Below the pieces are notes generated by a model, which did not search any database, was not told the origin of the DNA, and worked only from the letters and a program-made list of their open reading frames with translations. A stretch of DNA of 64,000 nucleotides from DATLGB01 sp963724135 (GTDB lineage: Bacteria > Actinomycetota > Thermoleophilia > Solirubrobacterales > Solirubrobacteraceae), in the NCBI GenBank assembly GCA_963724135.1, contig CAVRTA010000005.1, positions 248,001 through 312,000 of the forward strand, in the 5' to 3' direction. Shown in pieces: positions 10,541-21,449 of this stretch. The translations under genes and the position numbers were made by a program. Within the stretch, counting starts at the first letter, position 1, and each line of letters begins with the position of its first letter.

Positions 10541-12766
10541 ATGGGACGCAGGAAGGTGCTGGTGCTCGGGGGCGGCGTGGGGGCGATGGTCGCCGCGTTC
10601 GAGCTGACCAAGACCGAGGCACTGCAGGAGCGCTTCGAGGTAACGGTGATCCAACCGGGGCACCGCCTCGGCGGCAAGGGAGCCAGTGGCCGCAACCTCG
10701 AGCGCGGCGGGCGCATCGAAGAGCACGGGCTGCATCTCTGGTTCGGCTTCTACGACACGGCCTTCCGGGTCATGAAGGAGTGCTACGAGGAGCTGGGCCG
10801 GGAGCGCCACGAGCCGCTGGCCACGGTCTGGGAGGCCTTCAAGCCCTGCGACGGGATCGTCCTCTATGACCGCGAGGGCGAGGGGTGGCAGGACTTCTGC
10901 ATGCGCTGGCCCCCGACCAAGGGACAGCCCGGCGACGGCCGAACGCTGCCGACGTTCTGGTCGATGGCGCAGCTCGCCGTCGGCTTCATGGTCGACTGGT
11001 TCCGCCGCATCGGCGAAGACGAGCACGAGGAACCGCGGCAGCAGAAGGACGGGAACGGGTGGTTCGGCTGGATGCAGGACGGCATCGACGAGCTCTCCGG
11101 GGTACTCAAGGACATCGCCGGCGCCTCGGGCAACATGCTCGAGGCCGGTCTCAATCTGACCAGCGCGGTTGTCACCGGAGTCGATCCGGACTTCGGCGGC
11201 GAGGCCGCCGAGCGAGGCCTGGTCAAGTTCCTCGACAACTTCCGCGACGGTGCGTTCAAGGCCTGGGAGAAGCGCGCCGTGGACAGCGCGCGCATCCGGA
11301 TCTTCCTCACCACCCTCGACACACTCGCGGCGACCGTCCACGGGCTGGTGGAGGACGAGGTCCTCACGTCCGGCGGCTCGTTCGACGCGATCAACGACAA
11401 GGAGCTCTGCGAATGGCTGCGCGACCACGGCGCGCGGCCGCTGACCCTCGGCGACACTCCGGCGGAGCGAGCGCCGATCCTGCGCGCCCTTTACGACGTC
11501 GCCTTCGGCTACCGCGATGGCGACATCGCCCAGGCGGACATCTCTGCCGGTGCAGCGGTCAACGACCTCATCCGGCTGGTCTTCACGTATCGGGGCAACA
11601 TCGCCTACAAGATGCAGGCCGGGATGGGCGACGCCGTGTTCGCGCCCTTCTACGAGGTGCTCGAGGCGCGCGGGGTGCAGTTCAGGTTCTTCACCGCCGC
11701 CACCCGGCTCGGAGTGGACGAGGACGAGGACGTCATCTCCGAGGTCGACGTGGTCGAGCAGGTGCAGCTCGCTCAGGGCCGCGACCGGTACGACCCGCTG
11801 GTCGAAGTGCGCGGGCTGCCGTGCTGGCCGTCCGCGCCGGACTTCGAGCAGCTCGCGGACGGCGAGGAGCTCCGCGAGCGCAGCCCCGACTTCGAGCTCG
11901 AGCACAACCCCCTACGCCGCCCGAAGCGGACCCTCGAGCGCGGGACGGACTTCGACGACGTGGTGCTCGGCATCTCGATCGGCGGCCTCGACGGCATCGT
12001 GGACGAGTTGCGCGAGCGCAGCGAGGCGTTCGACCAGGCGATGGCCAGCGCGGTCACCGTGCGCACGCAGGCATTCCAGCTGTGGCTGACGACCCCGACG
12101 GAGGAGCTCGGCTGGGACTCCGGCCCGCACACGGTCGCCAGCACCTTCGTCGAGCCCCTGGACACCTACTGCGACATGACGCACCTGGTCGAGCGTGAGG
12201 AGTGCGGCCCCGAGGTGCGCTCGGTGGCGTACTTCTGCGGCGTCCTGGACCACCGCCGAGAGACGCAGGAGCAGGCGACCGAGCGGGCGCGGGCACAGGC
12301 GCTGGAGTTCCTCGACCGCGACCTCGTCGGCCTGTGGCCGCAAGCGCACTGCCCGGACGACCAGGGAAGCTTCCATCTGGAGCACCTGGCGGTGCCGCCG
12401 GACGCGTATCAGTGCGACGGTGCGGATCGCTTCGACCACCAGTACTGGCGGGCCAACACCGTGGGAACCGAGCTCTACGTCCTGTCGTGCGCGGGGACGA
12501 TCGACAAGCGGCTGCCGTCCGGCGACACGGGCTTCGCCAACCTGGTCGCGGCGGGAGACTGGACGCGCAACGGCATCGACGGCGGCTGCGTCGAGGCCGC
12601 CGCCATCTCCGGCGTCCTGGCCGCCTCCGCTCTGATCCTCCGGAGCCAGCAGGCACCACCCGGATCCGATATCGAGGCACCCCCGGAGCTGGAGCTCCCC
12701 CCGGTCCCACTCGGCTGCGACCCGACCTGGCTCGACGCCGGCACGAAGGTCCCGGTGACGCCGTGA
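10541..12766 (+). CDS. FAD-dependent amine oxidase/desaturase-like oxidoreductase
   Basis: This 741-residue flavoprotein has a dinucleotide-binding N-terminus (VLVLGGGVGAMVAAFELT) and a GHRLGGKGASGRN segment. A GLHLWFGFYDTAF motif typical of phytoene-desaturase and hydroxysqualene-dehydroxylase relatives follows. The C-terminal FAD-closing segment is GFANLVAAGDWTRNGIDGG. It is longer than typical family members, with an insertion around residues 150 to 300. The substrate is unknown; a carotenoid, terpenoid or related lipid is a guess from the family. Its stop overlaps the next start as GTGA, so the two proteins are probably made together. Confidence 0.8.
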   Translation: MGRRKVLVLGGGVGAMVAAFELTKTEALQERFEVTVIQPGHRLGGKGASGRNLERGGRIEEHGLHLWFGFYDTAFRVMKECYEELGRERHEPLATVWEAFKPCDGIVLYDREGEGWQDFCMRWPPTKGQPGDGRTLPTFWSMAQLAVGFMVDWFRRIGEDEHEEPRQQKDGNGWFGWMQDGIDELSGVLKDIAGASGNMLEAGLNLTSAVVTGVDPDFGGEAAERGLVKFLDNFRDGAFKAWEKRAVDSARIRIFLTTLDTLAATVHGLVEDEVLTSGGSFDAINDKELCEWLRDHGARPLTLGDTPAERAPILRALYDVAFGYRDGDIAQADISAGAAVNDLIRLVFTYRGNIAYKMQAGMGDAVFAPFYEVLEARGVQFRFFTAATRLGVDEDEDVISEVDVVEQVQLAQGRDRYDPLVEVRGLPCWPSAPDFEQLADGEELRERSPDFELEHNPLRRPKRTLERGTDFDDVVLGISIGGLDGIVDELRERSEAFDQAMASAVTVRTQAFQLWLTTPTEELGWDSGPHTVASTFVEPLDTYCDMTHLVEREECGPEVRSVAYFCGVLDHRRETQEQATERARAQALEFLDRDLVGLWPQAHCPDDQGSFHLEHLAVPPDAYQCDGADRFDHQYWRANTVGTELYVLSCAGTIDKRLPSGDTGFANLVAAGDWTRNGIDGGCVEAAAISGVLAASALILRSQQAPPGSDIEAPPELELPPVPLGCDPTWLDAGTKVPVTP

Positions 12767-13716
12767 CCATGCCGCCCTACGTCGAGTACGGCGGCCGCGT
12801 CGACAGTCCGGCGCCGTTCCTCAGCGACGAGGGCCGGCTGCGCGCGCTGGTGCTCGACGCCGACGCCGCCGCCCTGGACGAGCTCGTGGAGCGCTCGCTG
12901 ACCGTCCCCGCGCAGGGGAAGGTCGAGTACCGCGCCGTCGGCGGGGCCGTCCTGCTGCAGGTCGGCCGCTTCGGCAGCGTCACCTGCCTGATCGAGCCCT
13001 ACGACACGTGGGGATCGGTGCGAGAGACCGTCGCCTGCTTCTGGGTCCCGGTGGTCGCGGGCCGCAAGCGGCTAGGGGTGTTCGTCGCCGACCGCTTCGG
13101 CTTCTTCGCGCCCTTCGTGTTCGTGGACAACCCCGTCTCGCTGATCGCCGGCCGCGACGTCTACGGCTACAACAAGAGCCAGGCCCGCTTCGAGCCGGCC
13201 GACGGGCTCGGCGAGCGCGTCGAGGTTCGGACCTTCGGGGGCGACTTCAAGGCGGGCGCGCGCGTCGAGTGGCGCCGGGTCCTCGAGCTCGAGCAGCTGC
13301 CGGGCAAGGGCGGCGGCGGACCCGTTCTCGACGGGATCGGCGACGTGGCCAAGATGCTCGTCCCCGAGCTCGTCGAGCTGGCGACCGGGGACGGCGACCT
13401 CGAGCTGCCGGGGCTCACCCTCGCCGCCCACGTGATGAAGTCCGCGCTCGCCGGGCGCGGCAACCAGGTCTTCCTCAAGCAGATGCGTGACGCCGACGAC
13501 GGCCACCGCGCCTGCTATCAGGGTGTGATCGAGGCGGGCGCGACGTTCCACCACGTGAGCGCGCGCCCGGTTGATCACCCGGTGCGGGTCACGATCCACC
13601 CACTGGACTCGCACCCGATCACCGCCGAGCTCGGCGTGGAGAGCCAGGTGGCGACCCACGCGCTCGACTGCGAGCTGTCGTTCACGGTCGAGCGCGGCGA
13701 GGTGGTCGCGCCCTAG
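12763..13716 (+). CDS. Acetoacetate decarboxylase-like protein
   Basis: This 317-residue protein starts at GTG 12763, inside the stop of the flavoprotein gene (ATG 12769 is an alternative). The segments RFGFFAPFVFVDNP and VYGYNKSQARFE resemble the region around the Schiff-base lysine of the acetoacetate decarboxylase superfamily. That lysine would be the K of YNKSQ. Many family members are not decarboxylases but act on other keto or enol substrates. The tight coupling to the FAD enzyme suggests two steps on one substrate. Its stop shares the four bases CTAG with the convergent thioredoxin-fold gene. Confidence 0.7.
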   Translation: MTMPPYVEYGGRVDSPAPFLSDEGRLRALVLDADAAALDELVERSLTVPAQGKVEYRAVGGAVLLQVGRFGSVTCLIEPYDTWGSVRETVACFWVPVVAGRKRLGVFVADRFGFFAPFVFVDNPVSLIAGRDVYGYNKSQARFEPADGLGERVEVRTFGGDFKAGARVEWRRVLELEQLPGKGGGGPVLDGIGDVAKMLVPELVELATGDGDLELPGLTLAAHVMKSALAGRGNQVFLKQMRDADDGHRACYQGVIEAGATFHHVSARPVDHPVRVTIHPLDSHPITAELGVESQVATHALDCELSFTVERGEVVAP

Positions 13717-14195
13717 ACCGTCCGTAGCGCGTCACGTCCCAGCCGCATCGTGCCGTCCGGCAGGAACAGCGTGGGGGTGGCCGCGACGCCGGCGCGGATG
13801 CCGGTGTTGAAGTCGTGCTGGACGCGGGCCGTGACGGCTTCGGACCGGGCGTCCGCGCGGAAGCGCTCGACGTCGAGGCCGAGCTCGGAGGCGCGTGCCC
13901 ACAGGTGCGGGTCCTCCAGGCGGCCCTGGCCGGCGAAGAGGGAGTCGTGCATCGGCCAGAACGCGTCCTGGAGGGCGGCGGCCTCGGCCGCCTGGGCCGC
14001 GGGCCAGGCGCGCGGGTGCTTGGAGCGGACCGGGAAGTGGCGGAAGCAGACCCGCATCTCCGCCTCGGCCAGCCGCAGCTCGAGCGCGGCGCAGTAGGGA
14101 CACTCGAAGTCCGCATAGACGACCACCACCGGCGCGCCCTCCGGGCCCCGGACGCGGTCCTCGGGGCCTACCGGCGGCAGCGGGGCTGAACGCAG
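13713..14195 (-). CDS. DsbA-like thioredoxin-fold oxidoreductase
   Basis: The active site CPYC lies in YADFECPYCAALE, and the cis-proline loop is in VAATPTLFLPDG. The helical insertion of the DsbA fold lies between them. No signal peptide is visible, so a cytoplasmic thiol-disulfide or detoxifying role is more likely than periplasmic folding. The recognisable sequence (PPVGPEDRVRGPEGAPVVVV) extends upstream of the first GTG (14129). The only candidate start that includes it is CTG at 14195, just after the peroxiredoxin stop. The protein is 160 residues from CTG or 138 from GTG. It lies immediately downstream of a peroxiredoxin gene. Confidence 0.82.
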   Translation of the reverse strand: MRSAPLPPVGPEDRVRGPEGAPVVVVYADFECPYCAALELRLAEAEMRVCFRHFPVRSKHPRAWPAAQAAEAAALQDAFWPMHDSLFAGQGRLEDPHLWARASELGLDVERFRADARSEAVTARVQHDFNTGIRAGVAATPTLFLPDGTMRLGRDALRTV

Positions 14196-14196
14196 C

Positions 14197-14655
14197 TCAG
14201 ACGTGGGCGAGCCCGTCGAAGATCAGATTGGCGCCGGGCAGGACTCCTGGGTGCTCACCCTCCCAGCTCCACTTCACCAGGCCGTCCGGCCCGATGATCA
14301 CCAGCGCGCGGGTCGACATCCCGGCCTCGTGGTAGACGCCGAAGGCCCGGCTCGCCGCACCCTTGGGCTCGAAGTCCGACAGCATCTCGATCTCGGTGCC
14401 GACCTGGGTCCGGAACGCCTCCTGCGCGTCGGTCCAGTCCACCGAGACGCCGTAGAGCGTGGCGCCCTGCTCGCTCAGCGCCCCGAGCACCTCCTGATAG
14501 ATGGAGAACTGGTCGGTGCACACCGAGGAGAAGGCGTGCGGGTAGAAGACGAGGACGGTGGTGCGGCCGTCGAGGTCGGCGTTGGTGAACGTGCTCCCGT
14601 CGTGGCGCAGGAGCGAGAAGTCAGGCGCGTGCGTTCCGGGCGCGATGACCGCCAC
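14197..14655 (-). CDS. Peroxiredoxin (AhpC/TSA family, AhpE-like)
   Basis: This 152-residue thiol peroxidase is in the redoxin fold. The peroxidatic cysteine is in FYPHAFSSVCTDQ near residue 46, with the usual Thr/Ser upstream. A conserved Arg follows in AGMSTRALVIIGPDG. The short length and lack of a clear C-terminal resolving cysteine suggest a 1-Cys or AhpE-like enzyme. It starts at GTG 14655, eight bases beyond the rpsO stop. With the DsbA-like gene behind it, it forms a small thiol-redox pair appended to rpsO. Confidence 0.9.
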   Translation of the reverse strand: MAVIAPGTHAPDFSLLRHDGSTFTNADLDGRTTVLVFYPHAFSSVCTDQFSIYQEVLGALSEQGATLYGVSVDWTDAQEAFRTQVGTEIEMLSDFEPKGAASRAFGVYHEAGMSTRALVIIGPDGLVKWSWEGEHPGVLPGANLIFDGLAHV

Positions 14656-14662
14656 GGGCGGC

Positions 14663-14935
14663 CTAGCGGCGTAGGCCGAGCTCGCGGATCAGCCCGCGGT
14701 ACCCCTCGAGGTCCTTCTTCTGGAAGTAGTTGAGGAGCCGGCGGCGACGGCCGACGAGCATCAGCAGGCCGCGCCGCGAGTGGTGATCGTGCTTGTGGTC
14801 GCGCAGGTGCTCGGTGAGGTGGTTGATGCGCTCGGTGAGCAGCGCGACCTGGACCTCGGTGGCACCGGTGTCGGTCTCCGTCTTGCCGAACTTGGAGACG
14901 ATCTCCTGCTTTCGCTCAGCGGTCAGCGCGGTCAT
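14663..14935 (-). CDS. rpsO: 30S ribosomal protein S15
   Basis: S15 is 90 residues here, the normal length, with the conserved core ETDTGATEVQVALLTERI and LTEHLRDHKHDHHSRRGLL. It binds 16S rRNA at the platform and helps nucleate assembly. In many bacteria rpsO lies next to pnp. In this window the two are about 8 kb apart, with signalling and redox genes between them. ribF lies just upstream on the same strand, the usual ribF-rpsO order. Confidence 0.98.
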   Translation of the reverse strand: MTALTAERKQEIVSKFGKTETDTGATEVQVALLTERINHLTEHLRDHKHDHHSRRGLLMLVGRRRRLLNYFQKKDLEGYRGLIRELGLRR

Positions 14936-14957
14936 GCGACGGAGCAGGGTAGCGGCT

Positions 14958-15848
14958 TCACCCGGCGATCTCGGCCGCGTGCGCGGTGTCGCGCTGCATC
15001 TGCTCGACGAGCGCGTCGACGGAGTCGAAGCGCTTTTCCCCGCGCAGCCGGCGCAGGAAGGCGAGGCGCAGCTCCCCTCCGTAGCAGTCGCCGTCGTAGC
15101 CGATCAGATAGGCCTCGATCAGGACGCCGCGGCCGGTGACGAAGGTCGGCCGCACGCCGACGTTGACCGCCGCGGGCCACCACTTCCACTCCCCCTCGAC
15201 CTCGAGCGCCGCGCGGCACGCGTACACCCCGTTGCCGGGGTAGACGAGCTTGTTGTCGGGGACGATGTTGGCGGTCGGGAACCCCAGCGTGCGGCCACGC
15301 TTGTCCCCGTGCTGGACGATGCCGCGCAGATGGAACGGCAGGCCGAGGAAGCGCTCGGCACCTTCGACGTCCCCCGCGATGACCAGCCCGCGGATGTGCG
15401 TGCTGGAGACGATCTCGCCGTCGACCTCGACCATCTCCGCCACGCTCGTCGTGAACTCCGAGCGGTTCTGGAGGTAGGAGACGTCGCCCCTGGCCTGGTG
15501 GCCGAAGCGGAAGTTCTCCCCCACGCGCACCTCCGCCGCTCCGAGCTTGGCGATCAGGATCTCGTCGACGAACTCCGGATGGCTTTGCGCCGCGAAGTCA
15601 CCGTCGAAGGGGATCACGACCATCTCCCTCACGTGAAGGCCGGCCATGATGTCCGCCTTGATCGTCAGCGGCGTCAGCAGCTTCGGCGCCGCGTCGGGAG
15701 TGATGACAGCGCGCGGATGCGGATCGAACGTGAGCACCGTGTCCGCGTCCCCGATCACCGCCCGGTGGCCGAGGTGGACACCGTCGAACTCCCCCACCGC
15801 GACTCGGCGCGGCCGGTTCGTCGCGTCGGGGAGCCACGTGACCTGCAT
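14958..15848 (-). CDS. ribF: Bifunctional riboflavin kinase/FAD synthetase
   Basis: RibF phosphorylates riboflavin to FMN and adenylates it to FAD. The 296-residue protein has the FAD-synthetase nucleotidyltransferase motif GEFDGVHLGHRAV near residue 18. Later it has the ISSTHIRGL-type segment (SSTHIRGLVIAGD). The C-terminal kinase domain shows GRTLGFPTAN and VYACRA. The ATG at 15848 opens MQVTWLPDATNR. It precedes rpsO by 22 bases. The assignment is secure. Confidence 0.95.
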   Translation of the reverse strand: MQVTWLPDATNRPRRVAVGEFDGVHLGHRAVIGDADTVLTFDPHPRAVITPDAAPKLLTPLTIKADIMAGLHVREMVVIPFDGDFAAQSHPEFVDEILIAKLGAAEVRVGENFRFGHQARGDVSYLQNRSEFTTSVAEMVEVDGEIVSSTHIRGLVIAGDVEGAERFLGLPFHLRGIVQHGDKRGRTLGFPTANIVPDNKLVYPGNGVYACRAALEVEGEWKWWPAAVNVGVRPTFVTGRGVLIEAYLIGYDGDCYGGELRLAFLRRLRGEKRFDSVDALVEQMQRDTAHAAEIAG

Positions 15849-15909
15849 GCGCGCCCGAGCCTACTCGCGCCGGAGAGAAATGAGGGTCTTGCGCCTAGTA
15901 CGTCATATG

Positions 15910-15924
15910 GGCGCATCATTCGCA
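15910..15924. repeat. Left copy of a 15-bp inverted repeat around the DUF559 remnant
   Basis: GGCGCATCATTCGCA here is the exact reverse complement of 16427-16441. A direct copy with two mismatches lies at 16447-16463. The left copy overlaps the first codons of the remnant gene. See the matching entry at the other end. Confidence 0.6.
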
Positions 15925-16426
15925 AGAGCCGCCGCGATCGCGGCCGAACAGAACGGACGGGTCACGTCCCAGCAACTCGGGCAGGACCGCAGATCGACGT
16001 GACCATCCCGGGCACCAGCGGCCGCAAGCGCCCGGGCATCCGCTTCCATCACGCCAACCAACCTCAAGCTGGTCGAGCTGTCCTACCAGCGGCGGCCGCT
16101 GCGACCGCTGGGTCGTCTCCTCACCGGCATCGAGCCCACCCGATCACGCCTCGAGGTCACCTTCCTTCATCGGGTGGTCGGCTGGCACAGCCTCCCGGCT
16201 CCGAGAGTCAACGAACGCGTGCTCGGCTTCTCGGCCGACTTTCTCTGGCCCGAGGAGCGGCTGATCGTCGAAACGGACGGCGAGCAGCACGACGAGCCGC
16301 TCCAGCGAGTGGCGGACGCCCAGCGCGACGCCATCCACCGAGCGGCCGGCCACCTCGTCCGGCGGTACCGCTGGCGTGACGTCTTCGTTCGTCACGAGCG
16401 GACGGCCGCCGGGATTTGCGAGGTCC

Positions 16427-16441
16427 TGCGAATGATGCGCC
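16427..16441. repeat. Right copy of the 15-bp inverted repeat
   Basis: TGCGAATGATGCGCC is the exact reverse complement of 15910-15924 and lies in the last codons of the DUF559 remnant. Copies at both ends of the remnant suggest either a mobile-unit boundary or a sequence recognised by the protein itself. Confidence 0.6.
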
Positions 16442-16566
16442 ATGGAGGCGCATGAATCGCAAGTCCCCTTTGGTGGCGGCGCTGTGAACGATGTTCAGCG
16501 CGAGATCACGTCCTTGGGGTGAAGGGCGGGCAGGGGGCTCGCCCACACAACACTCCAGGAGGAGTC

Positions 16567-17019
16567 ATGCGTAACCGTCTGTCGCTGCTGTTCATCGCCG
16601 CTACCACCGCCGTGGGCCTCACCGCCACGTCATTCGCCGCCGTCGTGCCCAACGAGGGTGTCTCCGTCGGGCTGCCGGGCGTCCGTGGCATCGAGGCCAT
16701 GCAGGTCTGCACCGAGACCGCCGGCAGGGCGATCTGCAAGCGGGTCGCCACGCCCAACATCAAGAGCGGCCGCATCTCGGCTCGCTGGAACCGCGGGCTG
16801 CGGACGACCGTCCTGGCCACGCCGACGAGCCCGTATCCGGCTCAGTGCAACGGGCGCCCGGGTGCGGCCATCGACACCTCCGTGCTCAACGTGGCAACGG
16901 ACATCACCCTGTCGGTCCACGCGTCCTACGCCGGCGTGACCGCTCCGAGGACCGTCGTCTCGGTCCGGCGGACGCTGCGGCCCGATCAGGACGCGGCCGT
17001 GTGGGCCTGCCTGCTCTAA
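16567..17019 (+). CDS. Small secreted protein of unknown function
   Basis: The 150-residue product begins with a clear signal peptide (MRNRLSLLFIAATTAVGLTA, cleavage probable after SFA). The mature part is beta-rich, with three cysteines (VCTET, AICKR, AQCNG) and a fourth in the C-terminal WACLL. It has no recognisable domain. The ATG at 16567 has a strong AGGAGGAG ribosome binding site, which settles the start. It lies alone between the DUF559 remnant and truB, converging with truB so that the two stops share the bases CTAA. Confidence 0.75.
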   Translation: MRNRLSLLFIAATTAVGLTATSFAAVVPNEGVSVGLPGVRGIEAMQVCTETAGRAICKRVATPNIKSGRISARWNRGLRTTVLATPTSPYPAQCNGRPGAAIDTSVLNVATDITLSVHASYAGVTAPRTVVSVRRTLRPDQDAAVWACLL

Positions 17020-17795
17020 CCCCTGAACCCCACGATGGGCTTCAGCGACCCATCAGGGCGGGGCTCGGCGAGCGCAACGAGGCCGTCGGCGTCGATCAGG
17101 CGCACGACGGCCTCGGCCGTTCCCGGAACCGCTACGCCGTGGCCGGCCCGCCGGGCGTCCTCTCCGGAGAGCATCACCGCCGGGATGAAGTCGAGCGCCT
17201 CGTCGAGTGCGACGAAGGCGCCCGCGTCATCGACCCGGTAGGGGCCGATGGCGGTGCGGCGGAGGGTCTCGCAGTAGGCGTCGCCGAGCCCCATGACCAG
17301 CGACCGGATGTAGGTGCCCGAGGAGCACTCGATCTCGTAGGTGGCGCGCTCGGAGTCCGACGACAGCAGTTCGGCACGGTGCACCTCGACCTCGCGCTCG
17401 GGCAGTTCGACGTCCTCTCCCGCGCGCGCCAGGGAGTACGCCCGGCGGCCCGCGACCTTGACCGCGCTGTACGCCGGGGGCCGCTGGCGGATCCGGCCGC
17501 TCGGCAGCGACAGTTCCGCCGGCATTGCGCCCTCGGTGATCTCACCGTCCGGGTCGCCCGTCGTCGAGCGATACCCGAGCCGGGCAACGGTCACGTAGGA
17601 CTTCGGCAGCTCCATCAGCCAGCGCTGGACCCTCGTGGCGCGTCCCAGCAGCACCAGGAGCAACCCGGTCGCAAACGGGTCCAGCGTCCCCGCGTGCCCG
17701 ACCTTGACCCCGCGCGGCAGCTCGCGCCGGACCTGGGCGACGACATCGTGGGAGGTCACCCCGGCCGGCTTGTCGACGAGGCGGACGCCGTTCAC
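17016..17795 (-). CDS. truB: tRNA pseudouridine(55) synthase
   Basis: TruB makes pseudouridine 55 in the T-loop of tRNAs. The 259-residue protein has the catalytic aspartate in GHAGTLDPFATG near residue 40. It also shows QRPPAYSAVKVAGRRAY and the SSGTYIRSL motif. The GTG start at 17795 overlaps the nrnA stop as GTGA. The order infB-rbfA-nrnA-truB is the standard translation-factor cluster. Confidence 0.96.
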   Translation of the reverse strand: MNGVRLVDKPAGVTSHDVVAQVRRELPRGVKVGHAGTLDPFATGLLLVLLGRATRVQRWLMELPKSYVTVARLGYRSTTGDPDGEITEGAMPAELSLPSGRIRQRPPAYSAVKVAGRRAYSLARAGEDVELPEREVEVHRAELLSSDSERATYEIECSSGTYIRSLVMGLGDAYCETLRRTAIGPYRVDDAGAFVALDEALDFIPAVMLSGEDARRAGHGVAVPGTAEAVVRLIDADGLVALAEPRPDGSLKPIVGFRG

Positions 17796-18763
17796 ACCGG
17801 CTGGAGCTGCGCTGCCACCTCGCGGCGCAGGAACTCGACGAGTTCCGGCATGTCGGCCTCGGTCGAGAAGCCGGCCGCGCGGCGATGCCCGCCCCCGCCG
17901 CGCGAGCGCGCGATCCGGGAGACGTCGACGCGGTCGTCGGAGGCGCGCAGCGACACCTTGCGCAAGCCCTCTCGGCCGGCGCCGAGCTGGTCGCGCACCA
18001 CCGCCGCCACGGCGGTCCCGTCCAGGGCGCGCAGGTGGTCGACGACGCCCTCGGAGTAGCCCTCCTCGGCGCCCGAGGCGTCGTAGTCGGCCTTCGACAG
18101 ATACGCGATCGACAGCGCGCCGCCGTCGTAGCGCTCCATATTCGACAGCCCGCGGGCGAGCAGGTCGAGCTTGGCCTCAGGGATGCCCTCGTAGAGGTGG
18201 TGGTAGATCGCCTGCGAGTCCACCCCGGCCTCGAGCAGCGCGGCGGCCATCTTGTGCGCCGCCGGCCCGGTGTTCTCGTACATGAACTTGCCGGTGTCCG
18301 TGACCAGCCCGACGTACAGCGCCTGAGCGATCTCGCGCGTCAGTCGCACCCCGAGCGGATCGAGCAGCGTCCAGACGATCTCGGCCGTCGACGATGCCTC
18401 CGCCACCACGAGGTTCACCGTCCCGAACCGTGTGTTGTCGTGGTGGTGGTCGATGTTGACGATCGTCGCCGCGTCCCGCAGCGCGACCGCCGGATTGCGA
18501 TCGATGTTCCCGCAGTCCAGGAACACCGCCACGCGGTCGTCGGTCGGGACCTCGGTGACCAGCCCTTCGAGGCTCAGAAAGCCGTACTCGTACGGCAGCG
18601 GGAGCTCGCTCGCATCCATGAAGGACACGACGTCCTTGCCGACCTGCTCGAGCGCGAGCTGCATCGCGGCCAGCGAGCCCAGCGCGTCGCCGTCTGGGTG
18701 CTCGTGCGTGCAGAGCACGAAGCGATCGCCGTTGCGGATGACGTCCACCACCAGGTCAATCAT
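17792..18763 (-). CDS. nrnA: DHH-family nanoRNase/pAp phosphatase
   Basis: NrnA degrades very short RNAs and dephosphorylates pAp. The 323-residue protein has the DHH-domain motifs HEHPDGDALGS, VFLDCGN and NIDHHHDN, which bind manganese. The C-terminal DHHA1 substrate-binding loop RSRGGGGHRRAAG is intact. Its ATG at 18763 overlaps the rbfA coding end by eight bases. The neighbourhood with rbfA and truB is typical. Confidence 0.94.
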   Translation of the reverse strand: MIDLVVDVIRNGDRFVLCTHEHPDGDALGSLAAMQLALEQVGKDVVSFMDASELPLPYEYGFLSLEGLVTEVPTDDRVAVFLDCGNIDRNPAVALRDAATIVNIDHHHDNTRFGTVNLVVAEASSTAEIVWTLLDPLGVRLTREIAQALYVGLVTDTGKFMYENTGPAAHKMAAALLEAGVDSQAIYHHLYEGIPEAKLDLLARGLSNMERYDGGALSIAYLSKADYDASGAEEGYSEGVVDHLRALDGTAVAAVVRDQLGAGREGLRKVSLRASDDRVDVSRIARSRGGGGHRRAAGFSTEADMPELVEFLRREVAAQLQPV

Positions 18764-19100
18764 CGGCGTCCCGCAGCAGACGCTCCACCCGCTCGGCGCG
18801 TTCGGCGGTGTCGTCGTAGGAGAACTCGAGCGTTGGCGTGTGCTTGAGCCGCAACTGGCCGGCCACCGCGCGCTGCAGCAGCCCGTGGGCTGACGCCAGC
18901 CCCTCCAGCGACAGCCTGCGCTGCGACTCGTCGCCCAGCACTGAGACCCAGACGGTTGCGTGTCGGAGATCGGGAGAGGTGTCCACGGCGGTGACGGTGA
19001 CGAACCCGATCCGCGGGTCCTTGAGCTCGGAGGCGATGGCGTCGGACAGCACCTCGCGCATGGCCTCGTCGACCCGGCGCATCCTCCCCGACGGCGGCAT
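18756..19100 (-). CDS. rbfA: Ribosome-binding factor A
   Basis: RbfA is a cold-shock-related factor for 30S maturation. The 114-residue protein has the KH-like fold with VLSDAIASELKDPRIGFVTV and ATVWVSVLGD. It ends in LEFSYDDTAERAERVERLL. It begins at ATG 19100, 18 bases after the infB stop, within the nusA-ylxR-infB-rbfA-nrnA-truB block. Confidence 0.96.
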   Translation of the reverse strand: MPPSGRMRRVDEAMREVLSDAIASELKDPRIGFVTVTAVDTSPDLRHATVWVSVLGDESQRRLSLEGLASAHGLLQRAVAGQLRLKHTPTLEFSYDDTAERAERVERLLRDADD

Positions 19101-19118
19101 CCTAGTAACCCGGCGTCA

Positions 19119-21430
<2,312 letters not shown>

Positions 21431-21449
<19 letters not shown>

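Larger units (their letters stand above)
15907..16455 (+). pseudogene. Decayed AbiEi/DUF559-type protein gene
   Basis: Three frames together give the outline of a DUF559 protein. The frame from ATG 15907 encodes an AbiEi-like N-terminus (RAAAIAAEQNGRVTSQQL) and then stops. A second frame encodes DVTIPGTSGRKRPGIRFHHA. A third, open from about 16060 to 16455, encodes the DUF559 nuclease-like fold (GFSADFLWPEERLIVETDGE, then RYRWRDVF). The intact family has all three in one frame with a longer middle, so the gene has lost sequence and carries shifts. The last 93 residues from GTG 16174 could still be translated. Full-length relatives are often described as VSR-like endonuclease-fold proteins. 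Confidence 0.7.

Noticed and set aside
9248..11905. 885-codon minus-strand frame spanning two genes
   Set aside because: It covers parts of the ATPase and flavoprotein genes in the wrong frames and matches nothing.
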